Positions 7,714 through 17,423 of a DNA stretch of 55,348 nucleotides are shown piece by piece; within the stretch, counting starts at the first letter, position 1, and each line of letters begins with the position of its first letter. Where the stretch lies: assembly GCA_016930675.1 (NCBI GenBank), contig JAFGGG010000008.1, positions 1 to 55,348 on the forward strand, written 5' to 3'. Source of the DNA: Spirochaetales bacterium (GTDB taxonomy: Bacteria > Spirochaetota > Spirochaetia > SZUA-6 > RPPD01). The notes beneath the pieces are model-generated. The model worked only from the letters and a program-made list of their open reading frames with translations. It was not told where the DNA came from and made no database searches. The translations under genes and the position numbers were made by a program.

Positions 7714-9267
7714 ATGAAAAAAACATATACAATACAAATTATTCTTCTGTGTGTGACTATAATTTTATTTTCCGGTTGTAAAAGCGAGCCTACCATAGAG
7801 CAGCTGAAGAAAGATGAGTTCACACCATATACAAATTTATCAGCGCTTCCTCGCTGGCGTGGATTTAATTTACTGGAAAAATTTACATTTCAGGGTAATA
7901 AACCCTACAGAGAAAAGGACTTTAAACTGATAGCTGCGTTGGGCTTTAATTTTGTAAGGCTTCCCCTGGATTACCGCTGTTTTGTGCGCGGGGGGGACTA
8001 TACTTCATTGCATGAAAATACAATGCGGGAGTTGGACAGGGCCGTTGCCTATGGGATTAAGTACAATATCCATGTGTGCATGAACTTTCACCGGGCACCT
8101 GGGTACTGCGTGAATCCTCCCCGTGAGAAAACCGATCTCTTTAAAGACAGCGGAACCCAGGAAAAGTTTGCTATGTTGTGGGCAGTTTTTGCCGAACGCT
8201 ACCAGGGTGTCTCCAATGAGTATTTAAGTTTTAATCTGCTTAATGAACCCGCGGAAATAGACAGTGAGATCTATACACAGGTAATGGCGAAGGCAATACA
8301 AGCGATCCGGAAAATAGATCCCAATAGATTGATTATTCTTGATGGTTTGGAATGGGGAAGAATTCCATTAAAAAAATTACCGGCCGCTACTATTATCCAA
8401 GCAACACGCGGTTACGATCCAATTCAGCTTACCCATTATAAAGCGGACTGGATAAAAAACTCAAGGCAATGGCCTGTACCTGATTGGCCGATCTATCAAA
8501 GTTATTCAGTCTATCTTTACGGTCCGTTTAAGCAGCAGTATCGCCGACCGTTGATTATTAATTGTGATATTAAGAAGCAGACCCGGTTACGGATAAAAGT
8601 GCACCAAGTATCACAGTTGTCCCGTTTGCTTATAAGGGTGGATGACGAACCGGTTTTTGATAAGCTGTTTGAACCAGGGCCGGGAAGGGGAGAGTGGCAA
8701 AAGGAGGTTTACGCAGAAGAGTGGGAGATCTATCAGAATATTTATGATAAATATTACAGCGCCACGATCCCGGCGGGAACAAAAAATATTATGATTGACA
8801 ATACTGAAGGGGACTGGCTTACAATTCACGAAATAAGGATTGAGCCGTTTACAGAAGAGATGAAAAGTGCGGTGGTGCTTGAGCCAAATGTATTTGCTTG
8901 GGGATCTAGGCAAAATGAGCTTACCATTTCCTCCCAAGGCAAGCTGCTGCCAGACAAACGCACGGCACTCTATGACGCCCATTGGTTGGAAAAGGACAGT
9001 TTAAAGCCATGGATTTTGGCGCACCAGCGAGGGATGCCCGTTATCGTAGGAGAGTTTGGGGTGTTTAAGTATACTTCGCATGCTGTAACCCTGGCCTGGA
9101 TGGAAGATTTTTTAAAAATACTTAAAAAGCATAAAATCGGTTGGGCCTTATGGAATTTTAGAGGGAGCTTCGGAATACTTGATTCAAACAGGAAGGACGT
9201 GCAGTATACAGGTTTTCACGGGCACAAGTTAGATACTAAGATGCTTGAACTGTTATTAAAGTACTGA
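7714..9267 (+). CDS. GH5-like glycoside hydrolase, lipoprotein with an inserted beta domain
   Basis: Predicted membrane-anchored glycanase. The signal peptide ends in a classic lipobox, LFSGC, with Cys22 to be lipidated. A GH5/cellulase-type barrel begins at about residue 46 (WRGFNLLEKF). E178 in LLNEPAE is the predicted acid/base and E447 in VIVGEFGVF the predicted nucleophile. Between them, at about residues 270-380, lies an insertion that looks like a beta-sandwich, perhaps carbohydrate-binding (RLRIKVHQVS, DWLTIHEIRI). This separates the two catalytic residues by about 270 positions, much more than in a plain GH5. The substrate cannot be told from sequence. It is a single gene, convergent with the gene at 9302, and has no obvious Shine-Dalgarno. 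Confidence 0.85.
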   Translation: MKKTYTIQIILLCVTIILFSGCKSEPTIEQLKKDEFTPYTNLSALPRWRGFNLLEKFTFQGNKPYREKDFKLIAALGFNFVRLPLDYRCFVRGGDYTSLHENTMRELDRAVAYGIKYNIHVCMNFHRAPGYCVNPPREKTDLFKDSGTQEKFAMLWAVFAERYQGVSNEYLSFNLLNEPAEIDSEIYTQVMAKAIQAIRKIDPNRLIILDGLEWGRIPLKKLPAATIIQATRGYDPIQLTHYKADWIKNSRQWPVPDWPIYQSYSVYLYGPFKQQYRRPLIINCDIKKQTRLRIKVHQVSQLSRLLIRVDDEPVFDKLFEPGPGRGEWQKEVYAEEWEIYQNIYDKYYSATIPAGTKNIMIDNTEGDWLTIHEIRIEPFTEEMKSAVVLEPNVFAWGSRQNELTISSQGKLLPDKRTALYDAHWLEKDSLKPWILAHQRGMPVIVGEFGVFKYTSHAVTLAWMEDFLKILKKHKIGWALWNFRGSFGILDSNRKDVQYTGFHGHKLDTKMLELLLKY

Positions 9268-9301
9268 TAGTGCTTCGAATCTCGCGGGCCCAGTAGTTTA
9301 G

Positions 9302-11587
9302 TTATTCTTTTTTTCCCATAATGCCGATCAGCACATTGCTGTACGTTGAAAGCTCGTTCATTCTTTCGGCGATCACTTCAAAAGCATTGAGCAGCACATC
9401 GATCTCTTTTTTTAAGCCCCCGAAACTGACTTGGCTCTGTTTTACCACGTCGACCGAATCCTGTACACTGCCCTCAACGCTTTTAATCGCGTTCATAATG
9501 TCCGCCAAGCGCTGGTTGGTGGCGTCGGACAGTTTGCGGATTTCCTTGGCAATAACAGTAAAACCTTTTCCTTTTGCCCCCACATGAACAGCTTCGATAG
9601 AGGCGTTCAAAGCGATTAAATTTATTCTCAGTGATATTTCATCAATCATTTTTATCAGCTCAACCATTTGATTGATGTGCTCTCGTGAATCCTCAACAGA
9701 AGTACTGGATTTTGAAATACTGCTCCAGCTGGCTGTGGCCTCTTTGGTAATCTGCTTGATGGACTCTGTTTTTGTGGTACAGATCTCGGCAACCTTATTA
9801 ATGGATTCGATCATGGGCGCCACAAGCTTCTGGATCTGACTGTTTTTATCTTTTAGAAAAGTCTGGTTCTCCTGATTGTGCCTAAAAATATCCGTACCCT
9901 GCATGGCGCTGCACAGTTTTATATATATTGATTCATATAAATAGCTGTTCTTGGTGTTGCCCTGAAGCAAAAAGAAGCCGATATAATTTTCTCTGAAATG
10001 AAGAGGATAAGCCATATAATTGAATCTTTTTATCTGTTTAAAAGTAGGGGGGAACAGCTCTTTCGATTTATAGATCACACCGGCTTCTGGAATTTTTTCT
10101 CTTTTATTATCGTCATAAGCAAACACTAATTCACATTCGTCAAGCGAGTTGTTTTTGTCTTTTTTAAATAAAGATATGTAACAGCTGGATATTCCCAGCT
10201 GAGGAAGCTGGACTGCGATGACATCCAAAAGCTCATGCAGATCGAAGGTTGAGCTTAAAGCAGCGGTAACTTCACTGAGCAGATAGTTTTCCGCTTCAGC
10301 CGCAAAGCTTCTGCCAAGATGAAACATAACTCCCTGTTCGGAGATTAAAACCCGCGCTTTGTGAAGCATGTTTTCCGCTTTCAGACGGGAAGCATCATCG
10401 GCAATATGAGGCAGGAACACCTCTCGTATAAGTGAAATCGCATCATGCAGTAATGTAAGATCAATGTTTAATGAGCCGCAGCTTTGGATTATATTGTCAA
10501 GACTTAAAAGAAAAGTATTGTTATTTTCGTCTGAAAGATCGTCAAAAAAAGCAGTACACAGATTTTGTAAGGGATCGCTCAGCGGGTGATCGAGGTTTAT
10601 TTCTAACCGCTGTCTGATCTTATACTGCAGCTCGGGCACAAGTTCTGCCAAAGAGTTTATAACGTTTATATCCTCAACCGGTATCGGACTGAGATCGGCC
10701 CGTGACACGGATGCCAGTACGCATCCGCATGAGCGCCTGTACACAGGTTTGGTTCCGATAATTGCCTCATGTACGTGCTCACCCTTTATTTTTTTTATTA
10801 ATAACTTGGCCGCTTTTTTACTCTGTTCGAATACCGGCTGTTCCACGGTGGTAATAGATAGAGCCTGAGTTTCCTGGATATTATCATACCCTACCACCGC
10901 CACATCGTAGGGAATTTTCATTCCTCTTCGCATTAATTCTGAGGCGGCGCCCAGAGCCATGTTGTCATTGGCAGCAACAACCGCGTCGAATTTAAGTTTT
11001 CTTTTATCCAAAAATTCTCTAATCGCTTCGCCACCGGACTCTCTTAGAAAATTCCCGTTATAAATTAAATTGCTATCTACGGCAATCCCATATTCCTGCA
11101 GTACCTTTTTATATACTTTCAGGCGCTGAATCGCATCTACCTGATTCTCAGGCCCGGAGATATAGGCGATTTTTTTATAATCGTGGGTATCAACAAGATG
11201 TTTACAGACCTCGTACATGCCGATTTCATTGTCCACCAGACTGCACACATATCCGGGGAACGGCCCGCCGATGCTTATCATGGGCAAGGGCTTATACTTA
11301 TCAAGAAAAGTAAGCATCTCCTGCTCTGTAATAAAAGTTCCTATAGTAGCACCGGTAAAAACAATTCCGTCTACATTGTCCGGGCTGACGAATTTATAAA
11401 TGATATTACGGTATTTTTCATATTTGTTATAAGGCGAGTGCCCGATCGTACCTCCGGCGCAGCAGACAAAATCCACGTCCTCTTCCTGAGCAGCTTCCAT
11501 AACTCCCAGCCATACTTTATTGTGGTAACTCCCCGTTTCGCGTAAACTCTCTATAACAAGTCCTATAGTTATTCTTTTATCGCTCAT
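9302..11587 (-). CDS. Soluble sugar-sensor/chemoreceptor fusion (LacI-type binding core, GAF-like, MCP signalling domain)
   Basis: Predicted cytoplasmic chemoreceptor. Numbering here is from the upstream TTG at 11599. Residues about 9-290 form a LacI/GalR-like ligand-binding fold without a DNA-binding HTH; SCGC is at 290-293; a helical stretch follows; a GAF-like region spans about 435-575 (PQLGISSCYISLF). The C-terminal part (about 590-750) is an MCP signalling hairpin with the tip INLIALNASIEAVHVGAKGK and then GFTVIAKEIRKLSDAT, the region that contacts CheA/CheW. No transmembrane segment is seen, so a sugar taken up into the cell would be sensed from inside. I prefer the ATG at 11585-11587, with a weak TTGGAA upstream, over the TTG. 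The core is paralogous to those at 64-2238 and 50625-53576. Confidence 0.88.
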   Translation of the reverse strand: MSDKRITIGLVIESLRETGSYHNKVWLGVMEAAQEEDVDFVCCAGGTIGHSPYNKYEKYRNIIYKFVSPDNVDGIVFTGATIGTFITEQEMLTFLDKYKPLPMISIGGPFPGYVCSLVDNEIGMYEVCKHLVDTHDYKKIAYISGPENQVDAIQRLKVYKKVLQEYGIAVDSNLIYNGNFLRESGGEAIREFLDKRKLKFDAVVAANDNMALGAASELMRRGMKIPYDVAVVGYDNIQETQALSITTVEQPVFEQSKKAAKLLIKKIKGEHVHEAIIGTKPVYRRSCGCVLASVSRADLSPIPVEDINVINSLAELVPELQYKIRQRLEINLDHPLSDPLQNLCTAFFDDLSDENNNTFLLSLDNIIQSCGSLNIDLTLLHDAISLIREVFLPHIADDASRLKAENMLHKARVLISEQGVMFHLGRSFAAEAENYLLSEVTAALSSTFDLHELLDVIAVQLPQLGISSCYISLFKKDKNNSLDECELVFAYDDNKREKIPEAGVIYKSKELFPPTFKQIKRFNYMAYPLHFRENYIGFFLLQGNTKNSYLYESIYIKLCSAMQGTDIFRHNQENQTFLKDKNSQIQKLVAPMIESINKVAEICTTKTESIKQITKEATASWSSISKSSTSVEDSREHINQMVELIKMIDEISLRINLIALNASIEAVHVGAKGKGFTVIAKEIRKLSDATNQRLADIMNAIKSVEGSVQDSVDVVKQSQVSFGGLKKEIDVLLNAFEVIAERMNELSTYSNVLIGIMGKKE

Positions 11588-11686
11588 TATATGTTCCAAA
11601 TGATATATTAGGATTTCCTTATATTATAATATAAAACGTTTTTAAATTAAATCATAGGAAAAAATGCAATAATTGCTCTTGACCTA

Positions 11687-11709
11687 TATAATTAATACAA
11701 TTAATTATA
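11687..11709. promoter_or_regulatory. Inverted repeat TATAATTAAT-ACA-ATTAATTATA
   Basis: Perfect 10-bp arms around 3 bp, between the divergent chemoreceptor fusion and the DUF1707 gene. TTGACC (11679-11684) lies just to its left. It is a candidate operator, but the AT-rich composition makes chance possible. Confidence 0.35.
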
Positions 11710-11806
11710 GTGAAAGTGAAGATTAAAATGCAAGTAATTAGTGGGGTCAATATTTCACTTGACTACATAAAAAATATACCGTAACGTAACATGCTGGGTT
11801 TAGTAC

Positions 11807-12439
11807 ATGGCGAAAAACAAAGAATTGGATATAGGTATTTCAAAATATGCCCGCGACAAAGTCATCGACAGGCTGAAGGCGGCCTTTGCCAACGATCAGC
11901 TTGAAGAAAAGGATTTCGAAAAACGCGTTGAAATCGCTACCTCCACCCGTGATCGAAAAGAACTGCACATTTTAATCGATGATCTTCCCGCTGATATTGA
12001 GGTATCTGTTAAAAAATCACCCGATTCAATCTCCATTCCCATTAATGAGGGTGAAGTAAGAGAGAGCAGTACGTACGTTGCTGTTTTCAGCGGTGTTGAA
12101 AAAAAGGGTACATGGAGACCTGCCCGAACGAATAAAGTTATCGCCACCATGGGCGGGGTGGATCTGGATTTTACCAGAGCGGAAATGCCTCCCGGTGTAA
12201 CCGAGCTGAACATATTTGCTATGCTGGGCGGGGTTGAGATTGTAGTGCCTCCGGGGATAAATGTGGATATGCACGGATTTGCTTTTTTGGGCGGATTCGA
12301 TGACCGCTGCTCCACCCTGCAGTATCCCGGTGCACCGACCCTGAAGATTCGCGGTTTTGCCTTCTTGGGCGGTATAGAAGTGCGTCCTCCCAAAGAACGT
12401 TTGATGAAAAAAATCATGCGCAAATTGGGATTGGATTGA
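11807..12439 (+). CDS. DUF1707 / LiaF-like protein
   Basis: Protein of 210 residues, probably at the inner face of the membrane or in the cytoplasm, since no transmembrane segment is visible. Residues about 6-60 match the DUF1707 helical domain (SKYARDKVIDRLKAAF). The C-terminal half matches the beta-helical LiaF-type C-terminal domain, with repeats such as MLGGVEIVVPPGINV and FAFLGGFDDR. In other bacteria such domains belong to cell-envelope stress responses, but there is no LiaRS-like system beside it. It is monocistronic and convergent with the DUF362 gene. Confidence 0.75.
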   Translation: MAKNKELDIGISKYARDKVIDRLKAAFANDQLEEKDFEKRVEIATSTRDRKELHILIDDLPADIEVSVKKSPDSISIPINEGEVRESSTYVAVFSGVEKKGTWRPARTNKVIATMGGVDLDFTRAEMPPGVTELNIFAMLGGVEIVVPPGINVDMHGFAFLGGFDDRCSTLQYPGAPTLKIRGFAFLGGIEVRPPKERLMKKIMRKLGLD

Positions 12440-12488
12440 ATTTTTTTTCACGGAGCACACAGAGTTCACAGAGAGATTAATCCAATTA

Positions 12489-13565
12489 TTAAGATATCTC
12501 CTGCAGTTCATAAACTCTACTGCCCAAATTGATATTTTCCGCGTGTTCCAACTGAACTGTGGGATCCAAAGTCGGATAGCTTTTTCTACCCAGGTCTACG
12601 CCGTCATTTTTCCTGGTGAGATCCAGGGTAGCCTGATCGATGGCAACAGGATCCACTGAAGCCAGGATCCCGATATCGGGGATGATGGGCTTTTGCAGTT
12701 TAGCCAGACAGTCACAGTCCTCGGTCATATCAGCCAGCACATTGATAAAAAGACATTTGTTCTTTTTGTTGATAATTACTCCCAGCGCGTGCTCGGCCAT
12801 TCTTTTTTGCAGATCCGCGGAACCGACCCCCCAATTATAGGCCACCGCGTCAAAACCGCATACAGCCAGACACTCCCCGCAGCCGGTGCAGTTTTCCTTG
12901 ATAATAAACGCTTTACCGTCCCTTTCTATGATAGCGTCTTCAGGACACCATTTTATGCACAGTCTGCAGAGTGTGCAGAGATCAGATTTTATGATGGGCT
13001 TCACACTGGAATGCTGACGCATTTTCCCCATCCGGCTTGCTAATCCCATGCCCAGATTCTTGATACAGGCACCCAGACCGGATACCATATGACCCGTGGG
13101 GTGAGATATGGCCACCAAAGCGTCCGCTGTTTCGATCTCGCGCGCTATGAGCACAGACTTATAAATCAGGCCGGGAATTGCCACTTCAATCTCCGAATTT
13201 CCCACCAGACCGTCGGCCATGATAAAAGGCGCGCCCACTTTACCGTAGGTAAATCCGTGATTGAAGGCATGGATAAGGTGATTAATGGCATGGGAACGCT
13301 CACCTTTATAAAGAGTTGAGGTTTCCGTTAAAAAAGGCTGTCCGCCTTTGCTTTTTATCCAGCGTACGGCCTGTCTGACTATTTCGGGCGCGATAAATGT
13401 GTTGTTTTTTTTCTCACCCACGTGAATCTTTACAGCTACTTTTTCATGCTTCGAATAGGCGTTCGGCAGCTCAATGTTTTGTAACACCGCAGCTATTGCC
13501 GCGACCCGCTCTTTGAGCGTACTCTGTTTCGTCAGTGCTTTGAAAAGTACTTTGCCGGGTGTCAT
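12489..13565 (-). CDS. DUF362 protein with a 2x[4Fe-4S] ferredoxin domain
   Basis: Cytoplasmic iron-sulfur protein of unknown reaction. Residues 1 to about 185 and the C-terminal stretch match the DUF362 fold (VAVKIHVGEKKN, VDPVAIDQATLDL). An inserted ferredoxin module at about 190-245 carries two clusters of cysteines, CTLCRLCIKWC and CTGCGECLAVC. The ATG at 13563-13565 has GGAG 8 nt upstream. It lies 32 nt after the end of the next gene (13598-15187) on the same strand, so the two may be cotranscribed. Confidence 0.88.
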   Translation of the reverse strand: MTPGKVLFKALTKQSTLKERVAAIAAVLQNIELPNAYSKHEKVAVKIHVGEKKNNTFIAPEIVRQAVRWIKSKGGQPFLTETSTLYKGERSHAINHLIHAFNHGFTYGKVGAPFIMADGLVGNSEIEVAIPGLIYKSVLIAREIETADALVAISHPTGHMVSGLGACIKNLGMGLASRMGKMRQHSSVKPIIKSDLCTLCRLCIKWCPEDAIIERDGKAFIIKENCTGCGECLAVCGFDAVAYNWGVGSADLQKRMAEHALGVIINKKNKCLFINVLADMTEDCDCLAKLQKPIIPDIGILASVDPVAIDQATLDLTRKNDGVDLGRKSYPTLDPTVQLEHAENINLGSRVYELQEIS

Positions 13566-13597
13566 AATAGAATCTCCTCTTATTTTTAAAGAATCGC

Positions 13598-15187
13598 TTA
13601 CTCTTCTTTAAAGAAAATTTGAAGAAGTTTTACTATATAATAGATTTTTTTATATATATTTACGAGGGTGCTTTTAAGATCGCTGTCATAATTAACTTCG
13701 ATTTCTTTCCAGTTTATTATTAACTCGTGCGGCTGCCGTGTGTAGTCGTCGAGAGCCATTTTTATGTTTTTACCCAGCGTGACAAGGTTTTGCGCGGCTT
13801 CGTGAATCATGCCTTTGGCCATGTCGTTTATCTCTTTAAGCATCTGTCGTAAGACCTTCTGAGCAGCCTTCTCTTTATCCGATTTATGAAAGTAGGTTTT
13901 GAGTTTAGTGCCCGTGTTGCTTTCTTCCGCAACCGAATCGTCGAACTCCGTTATGTTATCTGAAATTTCAAGCAGCCTATGGAACGATTCCGAAAGCTCC
14001 TGAGAGGTGAGGTTGGTGGCCCACTTCCCTTTTATAATCAACAGATCCACGACTCCTTTTATGTCTTTTTTCAGGAAGTCCAAGAGAAACGCCTTAAGAT
14101 AGTTAAGCGGCTGAACATAGATAAAACCTGCCAGCATTTTTTTTGAAAAAGCGATATTGGCTTTTTCCGTGTAATTTTTTAAACGTGATATCGAAGCAGT
14201 GCCGAAGACGAGTTTGGTGAACTCATCAAGTTTGCTTGAATGCCTTTCCTTAAAGATTTTTTGTAATGAAAGCTCGGTCTGTGTTTTGAGCTTGGAAAGA
14301 TAGGGCTCAACGATCTTCTTTGTTTTCAGGTTCTGTTTTATTTTGAAATAAGGATTTTTATCTATATGTTGAATAATCAACAACAGCACTCTGGATCGTC
14401 TCAGTTCTTTGATGCGGGCCACTGTTTTTTTCCAGGCAGCACGGGGTACAATATCAACACCGCGGTACTCTTTGAGCAGATCCAGAACACGGTCCCAATC
14501 GGCGTTTTCGTTTACCTCCTCGATGATATAGGAAAACTCTTTCAAATCTTCGACAATGTATTCGCCGTTGATCGGTTCAAAACGCGGTGTGTAGAAAAAG
14601 TTGCCTTCGGGAAGACCGGAGTCAAACTTTTTTAAGAGAAAATAATAATCAAAATGAGTAAGATCCACAAATACGGACAAGGTATGATAGATATGATTGA
14701 TCTCGCGTGCTTTATCAATATCAAAGGCCGCAAAGAAAGTTATCAGATCATTCTTGATTTCTTTGGTCAGGGATTTGGCGTCCATTATTTTTGCCCGTTT
14801 TCTGATCGATTCTTCGCCAAGTCTTTCTTTGATATCAAGATATTCCGGAGTCAGTGTATTTTCAATCACTATGGATTTGAGTACGCCCGAATAATCGGCA
14901 TATTTTATCAGAGATTGGGCCGGCCCCAGCGTCTTATAAAATTCGAAGAAATATTTGGCCAGCATGGGATCCATGATTTCATGTCGGGCCCGATAAAACT
15001 TCAGCCGCTGTTTTTTTAAGGCCTTGACAACCTCTTTTAACAGACGCTTTCTTTCAAACTCAGGATCGGATCTGCCTAAAAAAAAGGCAATGAGTCTTTG
15101 AAAAAAAGACAGCTTTTCTTCCGATTTTTTGGGAGTAATTTGCTGCTGATCTTGTTCAGGAGATACTACATCCTCGTCTATTTCCAT
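13598..15187 (-). CDS. Conserved spirochaetal protein of unknown function (DUF5312-like)
   Basis: A charged, helix-rich protein of 529 residues without catalytic motifs that I recognise. The N-terminus (SFFQRLIAFFLGRSDPE) and the following lysine-rich stretch recall a family found in Treponema and related spirochaetes, annotated as DUF5312. That match is from memory. No signal peptide is seen; a hydrophobic patch near residues 26-38 is too short to be a clear membrane span. It is probably cotranscribed with the DUF362 gene. Confidence 0.65.
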   Translation of the reverse strand: MEIDEDVVSPEQDQQQITPKKSEEKLSFFQRLIAFFLGRSDPEFERKRLLKEVVKALKKQRLKFYRARHEIMDPMLAKYFFEFYKTLGPAQSLIKYADYSGVLKSIVIENTLTPEYLDIKERLGEESIRKRAKIMDAKSLTKEIKNDLITFFAAFDIDKAREINHIYHTLSVFVDLTHFDYYFLLKKFDSGLPEGNFFYTPRFEPINGEYIVEDLKEFSYIIEEVNENADWDRVLDLLKEYRGVDIVPRAAWKKTVARIKELRRSRVLLLIIQHIDKNPYFKIKQNLKTKKIVEPYLSKLKTQTELSLQKIFKERHSSKLDEFTKLVFGTASISRLKNYTEKANIAFSKKMLAGFIYVQPLNYLKAFLLDFLKKDIKGVVDLLIIKGKWATNLTSQELSESFHRLLEISDNITEFDDSVAEESNTGTKLKTYFHKSDKEKAAQKVLRQMLKEINDMAKGMIHEAAQNLVTLGKNIKMALDDYTRQPHELIINWKEIEVNYDSDLKSTLVNIYKKIYYIVKLLQIFFKEE

Positions 15188-15339
15188 AAGTATAATGGTA
15201 TTTTAAAAAGGATCAGATGTCAATTACGGTTTTAAAAAACTAAATTTCTTTTATAAAAACGCTTCCCCGATATAGGCTGTATTCATCTTGAGAAGTACTG
15301 AGGATTGATTGATCTTCTGAAATCTGATACCTTGTACTT

Positions 15340-15513
15340 ATGGAATTAAAAATAAATATCCGTAGTAATGGTGCCTGCCCTTTATGCAGAAAACAGCCAA
15401 ACTGTGTGATTATCCGAAAAATGGTTGAGTCCGTAGTCGAGTTAAAAGAAAAAAACGGATCAAGTATGGAATGTGTGATCTATTCCTGCCCCAATTTTGA
15501 AGAAAGGGCTTAA
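15340..15513 (+). CDS. Small Cys-rich protein upstream of prfA (57 aa)
   Basis: A short ORF (ATG at 15340, TAA at 15511-15513) with six cysteines arranged [10 protein letters not shown], then C(x5)C in [15 protein letters not shown], which could bind zinc or an Fe-S cluster. Its stop codon is 5 nt before the prfA start, and the prfA Shine-Dalgarno AAAGGG lies within its last codons. This spacing suggests a real, translationally coupled first gene of the prfA-prmC-rel operon. I do not recognise the family. Its own ribosome binding site is weak, so some doubt remains. Confidence 0.6.
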   Translation: MELKINIRSNGACPLCRKQPNCVIIRKMVESVVELKEKNGSSMECVIYSCPNFEERA

Positions 15514-15518
15514 CACGA

Positions 15519-16586
15519 ATGAAGGATAAATTAACTGCTCTGTTAACGCGCTACCAAGCGCTGCAGGCTGATATTGCGAAACCGGAAGTGATAAACGACC
15601 AAAACCGCTATAGAGAACTTAGGCGTGAGTATAATGAACTGGCACCCATTGCCGAAGAGTACACACGACTGCTGAAGGTGGAACAGGAAATCGAAAACAC
15701 CGAGCAGCTGATGCATGATGAAAAAGAGGCGGAACTAAAAGAGCTGGCTCAGGATGAGCTTAAAGAGCTTAATAAAAACAAGCAAAGGCTTGAGAACAGT
15801 CTGAAACTGCTGCTGATTCCCAAAGATCCTCTGGATCTAAAAAACATTATCATGGAAATCAGAGCGGGGACCGGGGGTGAAGAAGCGGCTCTTTTTGCCG
15901 CCGACCTGTTCCGTATGTACTCCCGTTATGCGGAATCTATGAAGTGGCAGATTGAAATCCTCTCCTCCAGCAATACCGGTATCGGAGGATTCAAAGAGGT
16001 TATCTTTTCGATTATGGGAAAGAACGTGTACGCTGACCTGCGCTATGAAAGCGGTGTGCACCGGGTACAGCGCGTGCCTGTTACCGAATCAGGAGGTAGA
16101 ATACACACCTCCGCGGTAACGGTGGCGGTACTGCCCGAAGCCGAAGAAACGGATATTAAGATAAAGCAGGAGGAGTTGCGGGTGGATGTATTTCGCTCTT
16201 CCGGTCCGGGAGGCCAGAGCGTGAATACTACCGACTCGGCCGTCCGCATAACCCATCTTCCCACCAATCTGGTCGTAACCTGTCAGGATGAAAAATCACA
16301 GCATAAGAACAAGGCCAAAGCACTGCGCGTGTTGCGGGCCAGGCTGTATGAGCTGGAAGAGCGGCGTAAACAGGAAGCGCGCGCCAAAGACAGACGCAGC
16401 CAGATCGGATCGGGCGACCGCTCGGAGAGAATTCGCACCTATAATTACCCTCAGAACCGTGTGACAGATCACAGAATCAATTTGACATTATATAAATTGG
16501 AGCTTGTGCTTTTTGGTGAAATGGATGAAATTATTCAAGCCTTGAAACTCAATGCCCAGGAAATGCTGCTCAAAGCAAAATCCTAA
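15519..16586 (+). CDS. prfA: Peptide chain release factor 1
   Basis: Releases the finished peptide at UAA and UAG stop codons. The RF1 stop-codon recognition tripeptide PVT is visible in VQRVPVTES, and the catalytic GGQ loop in [14 protein letters not shown]. The length of 355 residues is typical. Its stop codon directly abuts the prmC start codon (TAAATG). The prmC product methylates the glutamine of GGQ, so the gene order is functionally meaningful and common in bacteria. Confidence 0.97.
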   Translation: MKDKLTALLTRYQALQADIAKPEVINDQNRYRELRREYNELAPIAEEYTRLLKVEQEIENTEQLMHDEKEAELKELAQDELKELNKNKQRLENSLKLLLIPKDPLDLKNIIMEIRAGTGGEEAALFAADLFRMYSRYAESMKWQIEILSSSNTGIGGFKEVIFSIMGKNVYADLRYESGVHRVQRVPVTESGGRIHTSAVTVAVLPEAEETDIKIKQEELRVDVFRSSGPGGQSVNTTDSAVRITHLPTNLVVTCQDEKSQHKNKAKALRVLRARLYELEERRKQEARAKDRRSQIGSGDRSERIRTYNYPQNRVTDHRINLTLYKLELVLFGEMDEIIQALKLNAQEMLLKAKS

Positions 16587-17423
16587 ATGACGGTTAAGGA
16601 CGCATTACGCAAAGCCACTTCTGTTCTTTATTATGCTGAGGTTGAAACTCCTTACCTGGACGCCTGTGTACTGCTGGCTCATACCCTTAATACGACTAAA
16701 GAAAAACTGTTCAGCTCTTTTGAGCAGGAGATCTCCGCACCGGCTTATAAGCGGTTTGAGCGGGTCTTGGACCGGCGTTGTTCCGGAAAACCGGTCTCGT
16801 ATATCCGCAGGCGCAAAGAGTTTTACGGCCTGGAGTTTTTTGTGGATGAGCGGGTGCTGGTGCCGCGTCCGGACACGGAAACGCTTATTGAAACAATAAG
16901 CATTGTTTTGAGGTCCGATCCGTCCTTGACAACTGTCCACGATCTGATGACCGGATCGGGTTGTATCGCCATTGCGCTGCAGCATCTGTTCCCGGAACTC
17001 AGTGTGTCGGCTTCCGATATCTCGAAGCAGGCGGCGCAGGTGTTTTCACTCAACTGCAGACGGCTTTTGGGCAGGCTGCTTCCCTTTTACCATGCCGACG
17101 TGTTTAAAGGGCTTACATCCGCATATGATGTCATTGTTTCCAATCCTCCTTATCTGACGGACAGTGAGGTAGATAATTTAAAAAAGATCGGCTGGCCCGA
17201 GCCGGAGCAGGCTCTGCGTGCCGGACCCGATGGTCTTGATTACTTAAAAGCAATTATCCGCTCGGCGCCTCAGCACCTTAATCCAGGAGGTTATCTGTTC
17301 TTGGAAGCGGCTTCACCGCAGTTAAAAATACTTGAAGACTTTATGAAAAAACTGAATTATATTAATAGTACTGTGGTAAAGGATTTGGCAGGCCGTGAAC
17401 GGGTAATCTATGCAAGAATTTGA
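16587..17423 (+). CDS. prmC: Release-factor glutamine methyltransferase
   Basis: SAM-dependent N5-glutamine methyltransferase acting on the GGQ motif of release factors. The N-terminal helical domain is followed by a Rossmann methyltransferase with HDLMTGSGCIAIAL (SAM loop; usually D-x-GTGSG) and the catalytic NPPY in VSNPPYLTD. Length (278 aa) is normal. It directly follows prfA and overlaps rel by 14 nt, which supports one operon. Confidence 0.95.
   Translation: MTVKDALRKATSVLYYAEVETPYLDACVLLAHTLNTTKEKLFSSFEQEISAPAYKRFERVLDRRCSGKPVSYIRRRKEFYGLEFFVDERVLVPRPDTETLIETISIVLRSDPSLTTVHDLMTGSGCIAIALQHLFPELSVSASDISKQAAQVFSLNCRRLLGRLLPFYHADVFKGLTSAYDVIVSNPPYLTDSEVDNLKKIGWPEPEQALRAGPDGLDYLKAIIRSAPQHLNPGGYLFLEAASPQLKILEDFMKKLNYINSTVVKDLAGRERVIYARI

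Noticed and set aside
12449..12475. CACGGAGCACACAGAGTTC-type short repeats
   Set aside because: Only about three degenerate units in a 49-bp gap; not enough to call a repeat element.
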